This document shows positions 1 to 10,529 of a DNA stretch of 64,000 nt, in pieces. A program made the position numbers and the translations under genes. Source of the DNA: Microstegium vimineum (lineage: Eukaryota; Streptophyta; Magnoliopsida; Poales; Poaceae); NCBI GenBank assembly GCA_022036555.1, contig CM039128.1, positions 25,738,719 through 25,802,718 on the forward strand. Direction: 5' to 3'. The notes beneath the pieces were generated by a model. The model worked only from the letters and a program-made list of their open reading frames with translations. It did not search any database and was not told the DNA's origin. The stretch's first letter is position 1, and each line of letters starts with the position of its first letter.

Positions 1-2241
1 TTGTTGTAGCTGGTTCCTGCGGCGGCGATATTGCTTCCTGGATCGGAGTTTTGTTCACTGGCTGTTCAGGAGCAGGCGCCAATGGTTGTTCTGCTATTGG
101 TACATCGGCAGGAGTTGGTGACGCAGCTGGAGTGGCTCGTCTCAGGCGTTTCTTCTTTGGGGTAGCAGTTGTTGAACTGGCCCGTTTTGGTTGTGAAGCC
201 TGGGGGGCATCGGCAGCAGGAGCTGGAGAAGCTTGTACGTCTGGAGCAGCTGCAGATGACTTCACTGCCTGAAAAATGTTTGATGCAAGTTATATAAAGT
301 AAATATTGCCGATGAGCAGTATGTGATCGGTATAAGTAAAGATAAAATTTACTGCAAAAGCCCGCGCCAAGATGGCAGCAGCAGCCGATGGAGTAGCAAT
401 GGTCTTTGCAGGCGTCGGCTTGGGCTTGAGAGTGACCTTAGGTACCTTCTGAGGAGTGAAGGCAGCCAGTGTAGGAGTCTTATTGCCGATGATTGATACA
501 GGGCTCATTACTCGAAGATGGAAAGGCTTGCCACTCCTGCTCATTTGGGGGATTGGATCGTCAACCTGTTAAAGCATAAGAAGGTCAGATGCCGATGATA
601 CGAATAAGTAATAAGAAATGCATCAGGATTAAAAACTTACTGCATCATCGAGAATGATGTGATCGGCGTCAATCAAATGCCGATAGTAGTGTGATGACTT
701 GGCAAACAGTTGATTTCTCCATTCTTGCCACCAAAATTTGTATTCCTCCGTGATGAAAGATGTTGGTGCCCAGGAGGATAGGTCAATATCTGACGTATCG
801 GCATTGGGAGGGAGATTGACAACCTTGTTCCAGTCCATAGCACTGGAGATGATTTGTCTTGGTTTTATTACCTTGGCATAGCAGAGTTTGATCGGTAATT
901 GGCCAAATGCCAGTTGTCTTACCGCTGCCGATGGGTAATAAAACTTATAGGATGGAGGAGCATTCTTCCCAGTTTCGAAAATGTTGACTAGAATAGCTCG
1001 GGGAACTATACTGGCCTTCATGATTACTTCATTCTGAGGCACGTTCCAATCGGTAAGATTGAACAGTAAAGGGAATCGGTTGTCATCATCAATATAAGGC
1101 CACCAAAGTCGTTCTGAAGCAGGGATTCCATTATATAGCTTTTGAAAGAATCTGCCGAACTGGTCTGCATTGGCGTCGGTTCCTGGCAGTACTATGATAG
1201 CCTCCCCAAAATTGAGTGGGGGACGGGTTGCCGATTCATCATCATCGAATACATAATTTTCTAATATGTCCCTTGGGAATTGTTGGCTGAACAAGTCGAA
1301 TTGGAGGACCTTGTACATGTGTGCGTTTAGCCACATGTTTATAAACCACCAAGGACCCCCGAGGTTGCCGATCGAACTCGCCTAGCAGTAACTTCTTGGA
1401 CACTTGGTGTAGGAGACGGTATACCGATCTAAGAAGATATCGGCCGAGAGGGAGTCTTGTTCCATCGGCTAAAAGTTCTGCCGCGGGGAGATACATGGTT
1501 GTAGGTCCGACTGTTTTGCCACAGAAGATAAACTTTTCCAGCCACATATTCAAAAAGATGGCGTGCTCCCTTTGACCTACCGATCCAGTCTTTTGGTACT
1601 CCTGGATGTAACCGATCCAGTCGCCGATGTTCCGTGTGTTCACCTTATACTCAGCCTTCCTATGGAACAAGGCTGGGGTATCGGCAGAAGAGACATGAAG
1701 GTCGGTAAGCATATGCACATCGGCAAGGGTGGGAGTGGCTGGTCCATGTCTGAATAGAAAGGTATTCATTGTGTCGGACCAGAAGTAGGAAGCCGCCATC
1801 ATCATATTCTCATTCTTCTCCATATCGGCAATGGAGAGTCTGATGCACTGGTCTAAATTGCGCTCTGCCCAGTAAACTTGTTGTGTTCTAATTACTCTGA
1901 GGTACCAGTTCTTTCACCCCTTGGTGGGTTTGGGCCATGAACGGAAGGCATCTTTCCATAACCCTAAGTTGAAGCACTCAGATTTGAAGGGGATACGGTT
2001 GGTTTCTGCGTTGATCAGATTAGTGGGATCAAGGTTTCCCATTGGGCCTAAGCAGTTGAAATTGGATTGGTCAATGGGGATTACTACTTTGTTGTACAGT
2101 TCCTAGGTTTTGAAAAAGAAAAGGAGGGATCAAAGAAAGAAAGGGGAAAAAGATTACAAAATTCATACGGAAAAGGAACTTGCAGAAGATAGAATAAGGA
2201 GGAAATAGATTTACTTTGGGGATGTCGAAGTGGATCGCCAT
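1..2241 (-). pseudogene. Plant mobile domain (PMD) gene, antisense cargo of the Tat element, left copy, broken
   Basis: The protein is PMD-like (the aminotransferase-like plant mobile domain found in MAIN/MAIL proteins and in plant transposons). Its biochemical role inside transposons is not established. Visible exons on the - strand are 2241-2215, 2102-641, 565-353 and 268 to beyond base 1, each bounded by GT/AG and all phase 0. They match the exon structure of the copy at 59358. Motifs in exon 2 include FRHGPATPTLADV and NFGEAIIVLPGTDAN. Exon 4 encodes a Pro/Ala/Ser-rich linker with a nuclear-localisation-like basic run, PKKKRLRR, near 137-166. Lesions are a premature TGA at 1914-1916 where the other copy has Trp, and a frameshift near 1360-1375. 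Intron 3 contains a stop in frame, so it must be spliced out. The ATG at 2239-2241 was chosen because it matches the start of the right copy. Confidence 0.8.
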
Positions 2242-2403
2242 TGGAGCTGGAGAATTTTCTTGCGACTCGTACTCTGCTTGAGGAAATCACTGTTGCTTGA
2301 GCTCGCGAAGTTGTTCTTCGGAGTCGCCGCCGAGGTTGAAGACGAAGGCAGGTGAAAAGTGAAAGTAGGCCTAGGGTAAAAAAGCAGATTGGATTGTGGT
2401 AAC

Positions 2404-2410
2404 TTTTATA
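2404..2410 (-). promoter_or_regulatory. Putative TATA box of the left PMD gene
   Basis: TATAAAA on the - strand, about 165 bases upstream of the PMD ATG. The right copy has TATAAA at 59204-59209 at a similar distance from its ATG. Conservation in both copies supports an independent promoter for the antisense gene. Confidence 0.45.
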
Positions 2411-2658
2411 AGCCTGATCAGGGGTATTTTTGGAGTTTCTGTTCATGCTGAACAGGAATATGGAAGGACGTGCAATGGATATGCGCGATAATCAAGGAGA
2501 TATGATTAGGTTTGCAACTGTTCGCGCTATGGTCGTGGGATTTTATTAATAAATTGCGGTTTTGCGCGCGGAAATCGAGGAACTTGTGCAGTTATTTCGG
2601 AGGGGACGGCTACAGTAGAGAAAATTTCGGCGCGTAAAATATTATACACTCCGAAATT

Positions 2659-2668
2659 GGGAGGCATG
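2659..2668 (+). other. Polypurine tract of the left Tat+PMD element
   Basis: GGGAGGCATG lies directly before the LTR start TGTTGACAC. The mirrored copy at 58956-58968 has GGGGGGCATG in the same place on the - strand. It would prime plus-strand DNA synthesis. Confidence 0.7.
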
Positions 2669-3677
2669 TGTTGACACACCGTTTTTCGGCACGTGTCAAA
2701 TGAACTAAGACTTGCGTGGATCGGTGGCCATTTTCTATCGGCATCGGGAAGTCATCGATTAGATTTACCGATGAGAGTGAATGTTGTAAGAAGGATAAGT
2801 TTGTTGCTGATGGAAGCTAGATGATTCTTGCCGATAAGGGTTAATTTGTGGAGACAAGTTACCAGAAGTGCAAGGTTGCCGATTAGGAAGTATTAGCAAT
2901 GCCGATGGGCATGGAGTGATGATGCCGATGGGCACAGAATAACGTGGCGATTGACGTCAGCAAGGGATTGCCAATGGCAATGGAAGAAAGTTGCGGATTA
3001 AAGATTCTGCCGATGGAAAGTTTCATCGAAGAAAGGCATAAGAAAACTAGTGATTTTATACCGGTATTATTATAGAAGTTTGAGTCCGACTCTTGCACGA
3101 ATCGTTTATTTTCCATAAAAATAGAAGTGTTTGTTTAGTAAAATAGTATTGTTATTTGAGTCTGACTCCTGCGCGAGTCAGTTATTTCCTTAAAAATAGA
3201 GTTTTGTTTAGGAAAGGTATGTGTCGTGTCTATTTACAACTCCTATTGCTGGAGTATAAATATGTACCTAGGGGTCGTGAGAAAAATATACAATTAATAC
3301 ATCAATCAAATCAATTACTCTTATTTACTTTCCAGCAATTTACTCTTTTATTGCATTAGTTCTAGTCTATTTACGAGTTCTTCAAGTCTCGACGGGCTGC
3401 ATCTCTTCGATCTCCGTCAAACCTTGCAAGTTCCGCGTGGGAGTAATCTGAGCTTTGACATCCGGGCGCATCGCTGTTGTCTCGTTCAGCTCTGCTCTAG
3501 TTATTCTAATCAAGTCTGAGTCTTGACATCCGGGCGTATCGCCGTTATCTTGTTTGGATCTTGTTCTAGTTATCGTCCTTGTCGATTAACTGGTCAAATC
3601 GACTGGCACACCTTTGGATATCGAATTCGGGTATAAGCCCGAGGTGTTCGCAGATCCTGACGCTTTTTGTGTCAACA
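2669..3677 (+). repeat. 3' LTR of the left Tat+PMD element
   Basis: About 1009 bp, starting TGTTGACAC and ending GTGTCAACA, a perfect 9-base terminal inverted repeat with TG...CA ends. A TATA box (TATAAATA) lies near 3255-3262. GCCGAT/ATCGGC recurs in its 5' half, as in the internal region. It corresponds to the LTR at 58115-58955, which is shorter. Confidence 0.85.
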
Positions 3678-4105
3678 CCTATACGATCCAATGGATGGAC
3701 TGCCCCCAAGTCTAAACCACTTGGTGCCCTTGCCTTCCAGTTGACCGCATTTCATTACTACCATTGGTTCTTTCCACGATAGCAAATATAGTCAACCGTG
3801 ATAGGTACTACCCCATGGGGTCTATAAATATAAATGTAACCATTTATTCTAAGCAGGCTAAGCGGTTGCTTTTACTTTTATTAACAGGGTAACAAGGTAG
3901 GTAAATTCAATATCAAGGAAGGTAATGCATCAACTGGGATTCAGTCAACTCCTGTCACCTAATGCATCACAGTATAAAATACTCAAATAGAATAATTATA
4001 AAATGCTGGGAGGCTTAAAGATGCTCCGGGGCTTGCCTTGAGTGAAGGTGGAGGGCTGGTGGTCAGAGCACTCGGGGAGGTTAGTGTCGAGCTCGTGGTA
4101 CTCCT

Positions 4106-4119
4106 CACTATGTAAAAAA
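4106..4119 (+). repeat. Left terminal inverted repeat of the CACTA element
   Basis: CACTATGTAAAAAA, paired with 7739-7752. Confidence 0.92.
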
Positions 4120-4142
4120 CTGCAATATTCACCAGCGACTCC

Positions 4143-4310
4143 TACAGACGTCTGACGAACGCGCGTCTGTAATAATAGTTTACAGACACGCCTTTACAAC
4201 ACGCGTCTATAGTAAGTTGCTAACCTGTGTTGCTGGTCCGACAGAATCAACACGCGTCTGTAATAAATGCTTATTACAGACGGGTGTTGTTAAAACGCGT
4301 CTGTAGTTGT
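4143..4310. repeat. Left subterminal repeats of the CACTA element
   Basis: Degenerate copies of ACAGACGCGTGTTG and its reverse complement alternate, for example around 4172, 4200, 4250 and 4280. In En/Spm such subterminal motifs bind the element-encoded DNA-binding protein; that role here is inference. Confidence 0.75.
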
Positions 4311-4609
4311 AGTTGAGACTGGACACTAGCATCAGTTCATTGGTCACAGACGCGCAAAAGCAATCCGCGTCGCCCTACTTGTCTCACGGACCCGAGAAAA
4401 TATTTCACTACGGTTCCCAATCTGCGTCCGCCTTCTCTCCTCTCACCCATAGACTCCATTGTCTCCAGCACCAAATCCACCACGCCGTGACCCACTGGAG
4501 GGCGCCGTTGCCGCTGCGTGCGCCGAGGGCAGGGCGCCGGCTGCCGCTGCCACCGCCCTCCCTGTCTCCGGCCGCCTGCCCCCATCCTTCGCTCGAGGTC
4601 GACAGAGGT

Positions 4610-4723
4610 GGCCTTCGTCGCCACTTTCGCGGCGCGGATCTGACCTAAAACGACTGGATCCATGGCAAGGAGGCCATCGCCTTCTTCAAGGGCCCCGGCC
4701 TGCCCCAGCCCATCCTCACACAG
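4610..4723 (+). pseudogene. Captured exon fragment of an EH-domain (Eps15/Pan1-like) protein
   Basis: Translation of this stretch gives HGKEAIAFFKGPGLPQPILTQ preceded by a GADLT-like segment. This is the pattern of an EH domain: calcium-loop region, then a G-x-E-A-x-x-F-F helix and a G-L-P-x-x-x-L-x-Q helix. EH domains bind NPF motifs in endocytosis. The match ends exactly at a splice donor (CAG|GTGACC, 4723/4724). An in-frame TAA interrupts the segment just before the N-D pair. It is a gene relic inside the CACTA element, captured with its exon border. Family assignment is from memory of EH sequences, not a search. Confidence 0.6.
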
Positions 4724-4852
4724 GTGACCCTTGGACCTCCTCTCCCATCCCCAGTGCCACGCCGCTCCTTCCCCGTCGATCTGCCTAGTCCAGGACCTCC
4801 ATGTTGTTCGAATCGTGCGGGTTTGAATTTGCACACACGCCACCGTCGGGGG

Positions 4853-5233
4853 AAGAAGAGCTTCTGGGGAGCGGTGAGCCTCATCATCAGCATGGCGGTC
4901 GGGCCGGGCATGCTGGGCCTCTCGTCCGCCACCATCTGCTCCAGCCAGGCGCCCTCCGCGGCCGCGCATCCTCATCTCCTGGGTCTACGTAGTGTCCTCC
5001 ATCGTCCTCGTCGCCGACCTCAGCTTCGCTGCCATGGTGCGTGACGGCGTCGACGAAGTCAGCTTCACGGGACTTGCGTCGAGCACCCTGGGGGTGGGCC
5101 TTGGCGCGCTCATCGCTGTCGTGTATGCCGCGCTTAGCTTCTCCCTGCTCGTCGCCTGCGTCACCGGCATCAGCTCGCTCATCTCGCAGCTGTTCCCCGG
5201 GGTGAACCCGGTCCTGGCCAACGCCCTGTTCTG
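4853..5233 (+). pseudogene. Captured fragment of a Trp/Tyr-permease-like membrane transporter
   Basis: Two overlapping frames together read as a transporter N-terminus. The first contains FWGAVSLIISMAVGPGMLGL (about 4860-4920). After a frameshift near 4955-4965 the second gives SSIVLVADLSFAAM and, further on, GLASSTLGVGLGALIAVVYA (to about 5233). The order of hydrophobic segments with GPGMLGL and LSFAAM resembles the plastid-type tryptophan/tyrosine permease family of plants (amino acid/auxin permease superfamily). Three predicted membrane spans are visible. The frameshift and lack of the rest of the gene make it a relic. It follows the EH-domain piece after about 130 bases and may have been captured separately. 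Confidence 0.65.
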
Positions 5234-5587
5234 TTCCCCTGCTCAGAGAGTGGTGAGGACTTGGTCAGACTAAGTTCCTCTTTTTTTTACTTCTTTTGAG
5301 ACCTGGATCTGGTTCATTTTGCTATTTATTTACGGGTGTTTTGTTTGCTATTTCTTGTTTGTTTTTTGATGGTTTTTAGTACTTTTTAGGTTGCAAAGTC
5401 TCTGATGAGATTTGTTGAAGGAACCGATTATAGTGCAAATGTTTCAGCTCAAACAAAATTTCTGTTCTTATAGATAGTCTCTGCTGTATTAATTTGGAGG
5501 AATTGTCTCATGGAAAAATGTCTGTTTCTGTTTTACCTGCTTCTGCTCCTAGAACTCTTCGCTGACTTTCACATTTGCTTATCTCAG

Positions 5588-6085
5588 GTCTCAGAGGAGC
5601 TAGAGAAAGTAATGTTCAGACAATTCAGTGCACCAGCAGCACCTCCTAGGTAAAGACATAAAATTTCCCCTCATATGAATCAAATCAAGTTCCATTCAAC
5701 AAAAGTGTGTTGCTGTTCCATTTTAAGTGCACCAATTCGCGTTTTCCCAAGATGTTCAGGCTGGGATTGAGGCTTGTCAATTCTTCTGGAGAGAGAGTTC
5801 TTGAAGGAGTCGCCAAGCCTTTTCGCGTGAAGGAGCGCAGGGTAGAAGGTATGTCTTTTTTCTTTTCTTTGCCAAACATTCAGATTCAGTATTTTTCAGA
5901 AACTGCAGTCTTGGTTGGAGGCTTGGAGCTCAGAGTTGACACCATCATGTTCATCTGACCTTTGTTGTAGGATTTGAAAAGCACTACCCTCCAATGCTAG
6001 ACGATGAAGTGTGGCGTTTGAAAAAGATTGGTAAAATTGGTGCTTACCATCAGGCCTTGTCTGATAATGGAATCGATTCTGTCCA
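5588..6085 (+). pseudogene. Captured CBP60 (calmodulin-binding protein 60) gene fragment with introns
   Basis: Three exon-like pieces are visible. Piece one, 5588-5649, encodes SEELEKVMFRQFSAPAAPPR and ends at a GT. Piece two, about 5755-5849, encodes MFRLGLRLVNSSGERVLEG and KPFRVKERR, ending at a GT donor (5850). Piece three starts after TTGTAG at 5971 and encodes FEKHYPPMLDDEVWRLKKI and AYHQALSDNGI. The last two match the DNA-binding region of the plant CBP60 family, in which FRLGLRV-like, KKHYPP and DEVWRL motifs occur in this order. Introns are retained, so capture was at DNA level. The rest of the family sequence is absent, so it is a relic. Confidence 0.75.
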
Positions 6086-7454
6086 AGAGCGCCCCTTCCC
6101 TCCCCAACCAGTGCAACCAGTACAGGTTCATCCGCTGCCCTGGCTCCTTCAGTCGCCCCACATCAACCCTGCTGCTCGAGTTTTGCCTCTTCTCTCTGAA
6201 CCCAATGCCCCAAAATGCTCAAGATCTGAGTGCCAAGATTGTGTGCTGCAGTACCGGCTCGCCATGTTGTTTGCTTCCGTTTGTCATCTCACAATACTAT
6301 GCAGCACTGAAAGTTAGATGTAGTCTGCTACTCCTTATATTTTTTCTATTCTTTTTGTATGGGACATTTCTGATGTAAATTGTGTTGTGTGCATGCTAGA
6401 TGGAAAGGGAAAGCATGATCAGATGCATTATTGATCTTCCAGCTCCAAATAATAAATCTTGAACTAGTTGGTAAGTTCTTTCCGAGGTTGATGTAGAATA
6501 GTGCAGCCATATGTTTGCAGGTGATCAGGTTCGACACTTACATCAACAGGTGTTGTAGTTCCTTGTCTCTGTTAGTTCCTTCCACGCTCAAGCTCGCTCT
6601 TCGGCAACGAGCATACAACAGGTATGCCCACCCCTTCTCTTCTCCTTTCAGTTGGTATTCGGATCTGATCTAATTACATGTGTGTACGATCTTTCTTCAC
6701 ATGTTTTATGTCATCGAGCATATATGGACTGTTTTAGTGCTTTACAGAAGTAAATTGTGTTACTTATACTGAAGATGGGCCACAGAAGCTGGGTAAGGGG
6801 AAGCATTGTCTGGGAATATTAGTTGATCTCACTTTGCAACAAGTAGTTGTTGATCATAGCACTTGATTTCAGTATGATATCAATTCTTGGTGAAGTAATA
6901 TATTTGCTGTGTGAAATCTAGAAACTGCTATCACTAATATAATTCTGTGTGGCATATTTTACAGAGTTTAATAATTATAGATTTTTACTACCTTTGAGAT
7001 TACTAGCTGCCTATTTGAGTAGAGTCAATTTCTTACAGCCTCTTGTGCAAGTCTAGCTATACCATATTTGGCAAGAAATGAATCTAGGTGAGCCACCCAT
7101 TCTCACTAGTTCTTAACTTATTGCACGTACACTTAGGTTATTGAAGAGAATATTGCTATTTTTTACTGCTCTTTATACATATTAATAAATGACCAATTAG
7201 TGATTATATAATATTAATGATTTCATACTTGGCTCCTTACTAAGATCATTGTTCTCAATACTTGTAGTGGCCTTGGTGATTTTCTGGATAGCAAGGAGAA
7301 ATATGGTTTACCTGTTCTAGATATTTGAATGTTTTCAGTTACTGCTAACTGAATGAGACAATGTAATGGCTTTTGATATTACTTAATGTATATGAAACTG
7401 CTAATTAACAGTTGACAGTGGGGAAATTTTTTTTTTTTTGTTTCTAAAAATCGT

Positions 7455-7735
7455 TACTACAGACGCGTGTTGGCTATGTGCGTCTGTGGTAAAGTCTTAT
7501 CACAGATGCGTGTTGGCAATGTGCGTCTGTGGTAAAGTCTTATTATAGACGCGTGTTGGCTACGCTTGTCTATGTTAAGGGCTTAGCACAGACGTGTATT
7601 GGTAACACGCGTCTGCAGTATAGCCTTGTTACAGACTAGTTTTTTGCGCGTCTGTAGTAATGCCTTACTACATACGTGTTGTAGCAGACGCGCTGAACCG
7701 CGACTGTGATGCCTCCCAACATGCGTTTGTGATGG
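7455..7735. repeat. Right subterminal repeats of the CACTA element
   Basis: At least five units pair ACAGACGCGTGTTGGC with GTGCGTCTGTGGTAA-like sequence, spaced about 45-50 bases apart (about 7457, 7502, 7547, 7591 and 7630). They mirror the left cluster at 4143-4310. Confidence 0.8.
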
Positions 7736-7738
7736 CCT

Positions 7739-7752
7739 TTTTTTACATAGTG
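7739..7752 (-). repeat. Right terminal inverted repeat of the CACTA element
   Basis: Exact reverse complement of 4106-4119, followed by the CCT duplication (7753-7755). Confidence 0.92.
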
Positions 7753-10529
7753 CCTCGTTCAGCTTCTGCAGCTCCTGGACTCCTTCCTCTGAAAGTGGCA
7801 CCTGGGGTTCCTCTACAGATCCTGGATGTTTGCAATGCATATAAGTAAACTTAATGGTGCAGGGATGATGCTTGAACAAGAATTAAACACTCAAAAATTG
7901 CTTTTAGAATTAACCTAAGTATTCATGCTAGTTCCACTTTACACAACAAGCCTATTAAAAACTGCTCAGAAAAATCTACAAAAATTAGAGGACAGAGCAA
8001 GCCTACTGGATGCTAATGCAGAAAATTCACCTAAAGCAAAGCTACCAACTAGCAGATACAAAAAGATGAATTTAAATGCAGAAAAAGCACTTAGAACTAG
8101 ATCTACTGGCTAATAGGGTGAAACATGCTATATCTTATTTTTAACAGATTCTTTACTTAGAAACATATTTATCAAGAAAGTTCTATGATCAACACTACCA
8201 GATTATTTTCTATAAAGATTTCCAAAGAAAACCCTAGAAAATAACAGTTGAACTACAAGTATCTTTTCTGCCATACAACATACCACATATTATATTTTTT
8301 CTAGACAGATCATGGTACACAGAGACTACACAAAAAGTTTCATGATTTAACTATGCACAGATTTACCACAGGAAATAATCTAAGAAAGCAACAGAAACAT
8401 ATTTTAATAGGTGATAATTAATTTCTACACAGAAGCATGGCATAAGAATATTTTTCCTAGCTTCTACACAGGATAACAGAGCTAGCATAAAAACTTCATA
8501 TTTTTATTTGAACATTTTATGCAGGAACACATTTAACTTTGATAAATGTAGAAAAGAACTATTTAAACATTAGTACTGAAGACATTCTTCAAAAATTACT
8601 TTTATATTTTTAACAGAAAGATCTTCATTTATAAATCCTAACACAATTTATTTCATCATTTAAAGATTCACCAGACTCTAGATATGAAATAAACAAGAAT
8701 TATCACATTTACTGAAAATAGGAAAAAGGAAATGCATTTCAGAATCCGGCCCACGGTGAACAGTGTGCGAGCTCGGCCCAGTGCGCGCGGGAGGCCGAGC
8801 TGACAGGTGGGACCCCGTGGTCAACTCAGGTCCTTATGCCAGTGAGTGCAAAGCAGAGCACCGGCGCTGACCGACGCGTTCTCACCGGCGGTGAGCTCGT
8901 CGGCGGCGAGGGTGGGTGCACTAAGCGCGTGGTGATGACGCGAAGCGACTAATGGGGTTGGTTGAACCGGCGCTACCCTGTAGCGAGCTGACGGCGTGCG
9001 GTGGCGGAGCAGTGCGGCGGTGCGAAGCGGCGGGGCCGTTACCGGCGGTGCTGTGCTAGGCTAGCGGTTGCGTGAGCATCGCGGTGATGCGGTGAGTGCA
9101 GCGCAAACGCTGGTTGGACCGGAGGAGCTCCGAGGAGGTCGGGCCACTTGCGAGCTCCGTGGCAGCGGCAATGGTGCACGACCAACGGCGCAGTGTCGTT
9201 CCAAGGTGCAAGGGTGCTAGCGGAGGGGTGTTCTCACCTCTACTACCTCCGGTGAAGCTTCCACGGAGAAAAGAGACGACGAAGGTGGTCGGAGGAGAGG
9301 CATACGTGGTTAGGTCGTTGCGGTGGCGACTGCGAGCCGAGGAACGGTGGAGCTCGGCTGGCGAAGGCGAGGCGAGTAGTGTGTGTGCAAGGCGAAGACG
9401 AGTGAGCGTGCGAAGTGGATCGAGCAGAGACGCTCGGGTGGCGGTGCAGCGAGGAAGGGGGCGCTGCGGTGCTCTCGGTGCTTGGCGCGGCGAGAGCAGA
9501 GGCAGAGCGAGCGAGAGACTGAATGAGCGGGTGTGTTCGTGGTTGCGAGGGGTTGCGGGGGTGTAGGCGCTCCTGCTGACGCGGTCATGGCCGACCGGGG
9601 CATCCGGTGGGGGTCATGACGTGACGATGCGGCGGTCGGCAGCAGGGAGGCGTGTCTGCGGCGTACGGGGCAGAGGCGGCAGCACGCGGGGCAGGGCGCT
9701 ACTTGGTCCTAGCGCCGTTAGGGTGGATGCGGCACTTGATCGCGAGCGAGACGGGGCGAGCGGCTGGTCGGACGTAGCACTGCGACGGCGTCAATGCGAC
9801 GCAACGGCGAGGCGACGGCGCGGCGCAGCGCTGCGGTTCTGCGCGGGCAGAGGCAGGGACTGGGCAAGGCTGTTTGGTCGGCGTAGTACCGCAGGGCGCG
9901 GCGCGAGGCGAGTGACGCAGAGCGGCAGTCCGTGTCCGCGCGCAGGCATCGGCGGCCACGCGGCAGGGACGCCGGCGTACGGCGCAACTGTGTCGTGTGA
10001 GTCCGTGCGTGCGGGGACGTGAGCAGCGCGTGCGCGGGAGCGCGGGCATGCACGCGTGGGCGGGGCAAGGCTAGCTGGGCCAAAAGGGTTGCTGCGGCCC
10101 ATTCCAGTTTCTTTCCCTTTTTCCATTTTCTTTTATTTATTTCAAACTGAAATTGCTTCAAAACAATTTCAAAAACTCAAAACTAAGATTTGAAATCTAA
10201 ACAAAAGTTGCTCATAATAATATTCTCTACATTTTTCATGTAGGTCATATTTTCTAAGAACTCTTATTTTGAAAGGTTGTAGTTCTAAATTGCTCAAACA
10301 ATTTAAGGGACAAGAATTACTTTAACCTTTTAATAAATAAACTAAACTTAATTATTCAAGTCTTAACTTAGAACAAAAGCATACGACTCCTATTCACGTC
10401 TAGTTTCAATAGGTAACAAAACATTCATATGAATGATGTCATATGCAACATGAGTACAATTGAATGCTTATGCTTAGGCTAATGATGATCCTAATGCAAA
10501 GCTTGACACAGGGTGTCACAAGGTGTCCC

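Larger units (their letters stand above)
1..3677 (+). mobile_element. Tat-type Ty3/gypsy retrotransposon carrying an antisense PMD gene, 3' end (left copy)
   Basis: This is the 3' part of an LTR retrotransposon whose sense strand is +; its gag-pol lies beyond base 1. Seen here are an antisense plant-mobile-domain gene (1-2241), a purine tract (2659-2668) and the 3' LTR (2669-3677). The family is set by comparison with the copy at 58115-64000, which has the same LTR ends, purine tract and PMD gene and also retains a Tat-type integrase. Tat elements are known to carry extra ORFs between pol and the 3' LTR, sometimes antisense. The element sits in a Tekay LTR, and the five bases after it (CCTAT, 3678-3682) are the presumed target duplication, which cannot be confirmed because the left end is outside the window. 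Confidence 0.85.
4106..7752 (+). mobile_element. Non-autonomous Pack-CACTA (En/Spm-type) transposon with captured host gene pieces
   Basis: 3647 bp. It starts CACTATGTAAAAAA and ends with the exact reverse complement, with a 3-base duplication CCT at 4103-4105 and 7753-7755. CACTA termini and 3-bp duplications define this superfamily. Subterminal motifs related to ACAGACGCGTGTTG cluster at both ends. I see no transposase. Inside are fragments resembling an EH-domain gene, a Trp/Tyr permease gene and CBP60, all on the + strand and with exon borders preserved. The stretch 6090-7440 is AT-rich and shows no recognisable gene. Confidence 0.92.
3678..10520 (-). repeat. 3' LTR of the Tekay element, interrupted by a CACTA transposon
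   Basis: About 3.2 kb of LTR once the CACTA and its duplicated CCT are removed, and still incomplete on the left. The piece 8791-10520 matches the 5' LTR at 14303-16026 closely. The parts at 3678-4105 and 7753-8790 have no second copy here, because the 5' LTR lost that half; I assign them to the LTR by continuity. Composition changes sharply: 7753-8740 is AT-rich with no gene, 8745-10080 is very GC- and CpG-rich, and 10085-10520 is AT-rich again. Many overlapping open frames in the GC-rich part are compositional. Confidence 0.7.

Noticed and set aside
2084..2446. 120-codon frame on the - strand
   Set aside because: It covers the 5' leader and first intron of the left PMD gene in another frame.
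4337..4975. 212-codon Arg/Gly-rich frame on the - strand
   Set aside because: It is the complement of the captured EH-domain and permease pieces, which read sensibly on the + strand.
6090..6378. Possible fourth captured gene piece inside the CACTA element
   Set aside because: Two frames are open but I recognise no family in either, and there are no clear splice borders. A search would be needed.
9096..10161. Several long open frames on both strands (up to about 156 residues), Arg/Ala/Gly-rich
   Set aside because: They lie in the GC-rich part of the Tekay LTR and recur in the other LTR copy with changed frames. Stop codons are rare in such composition. No domain is visible.
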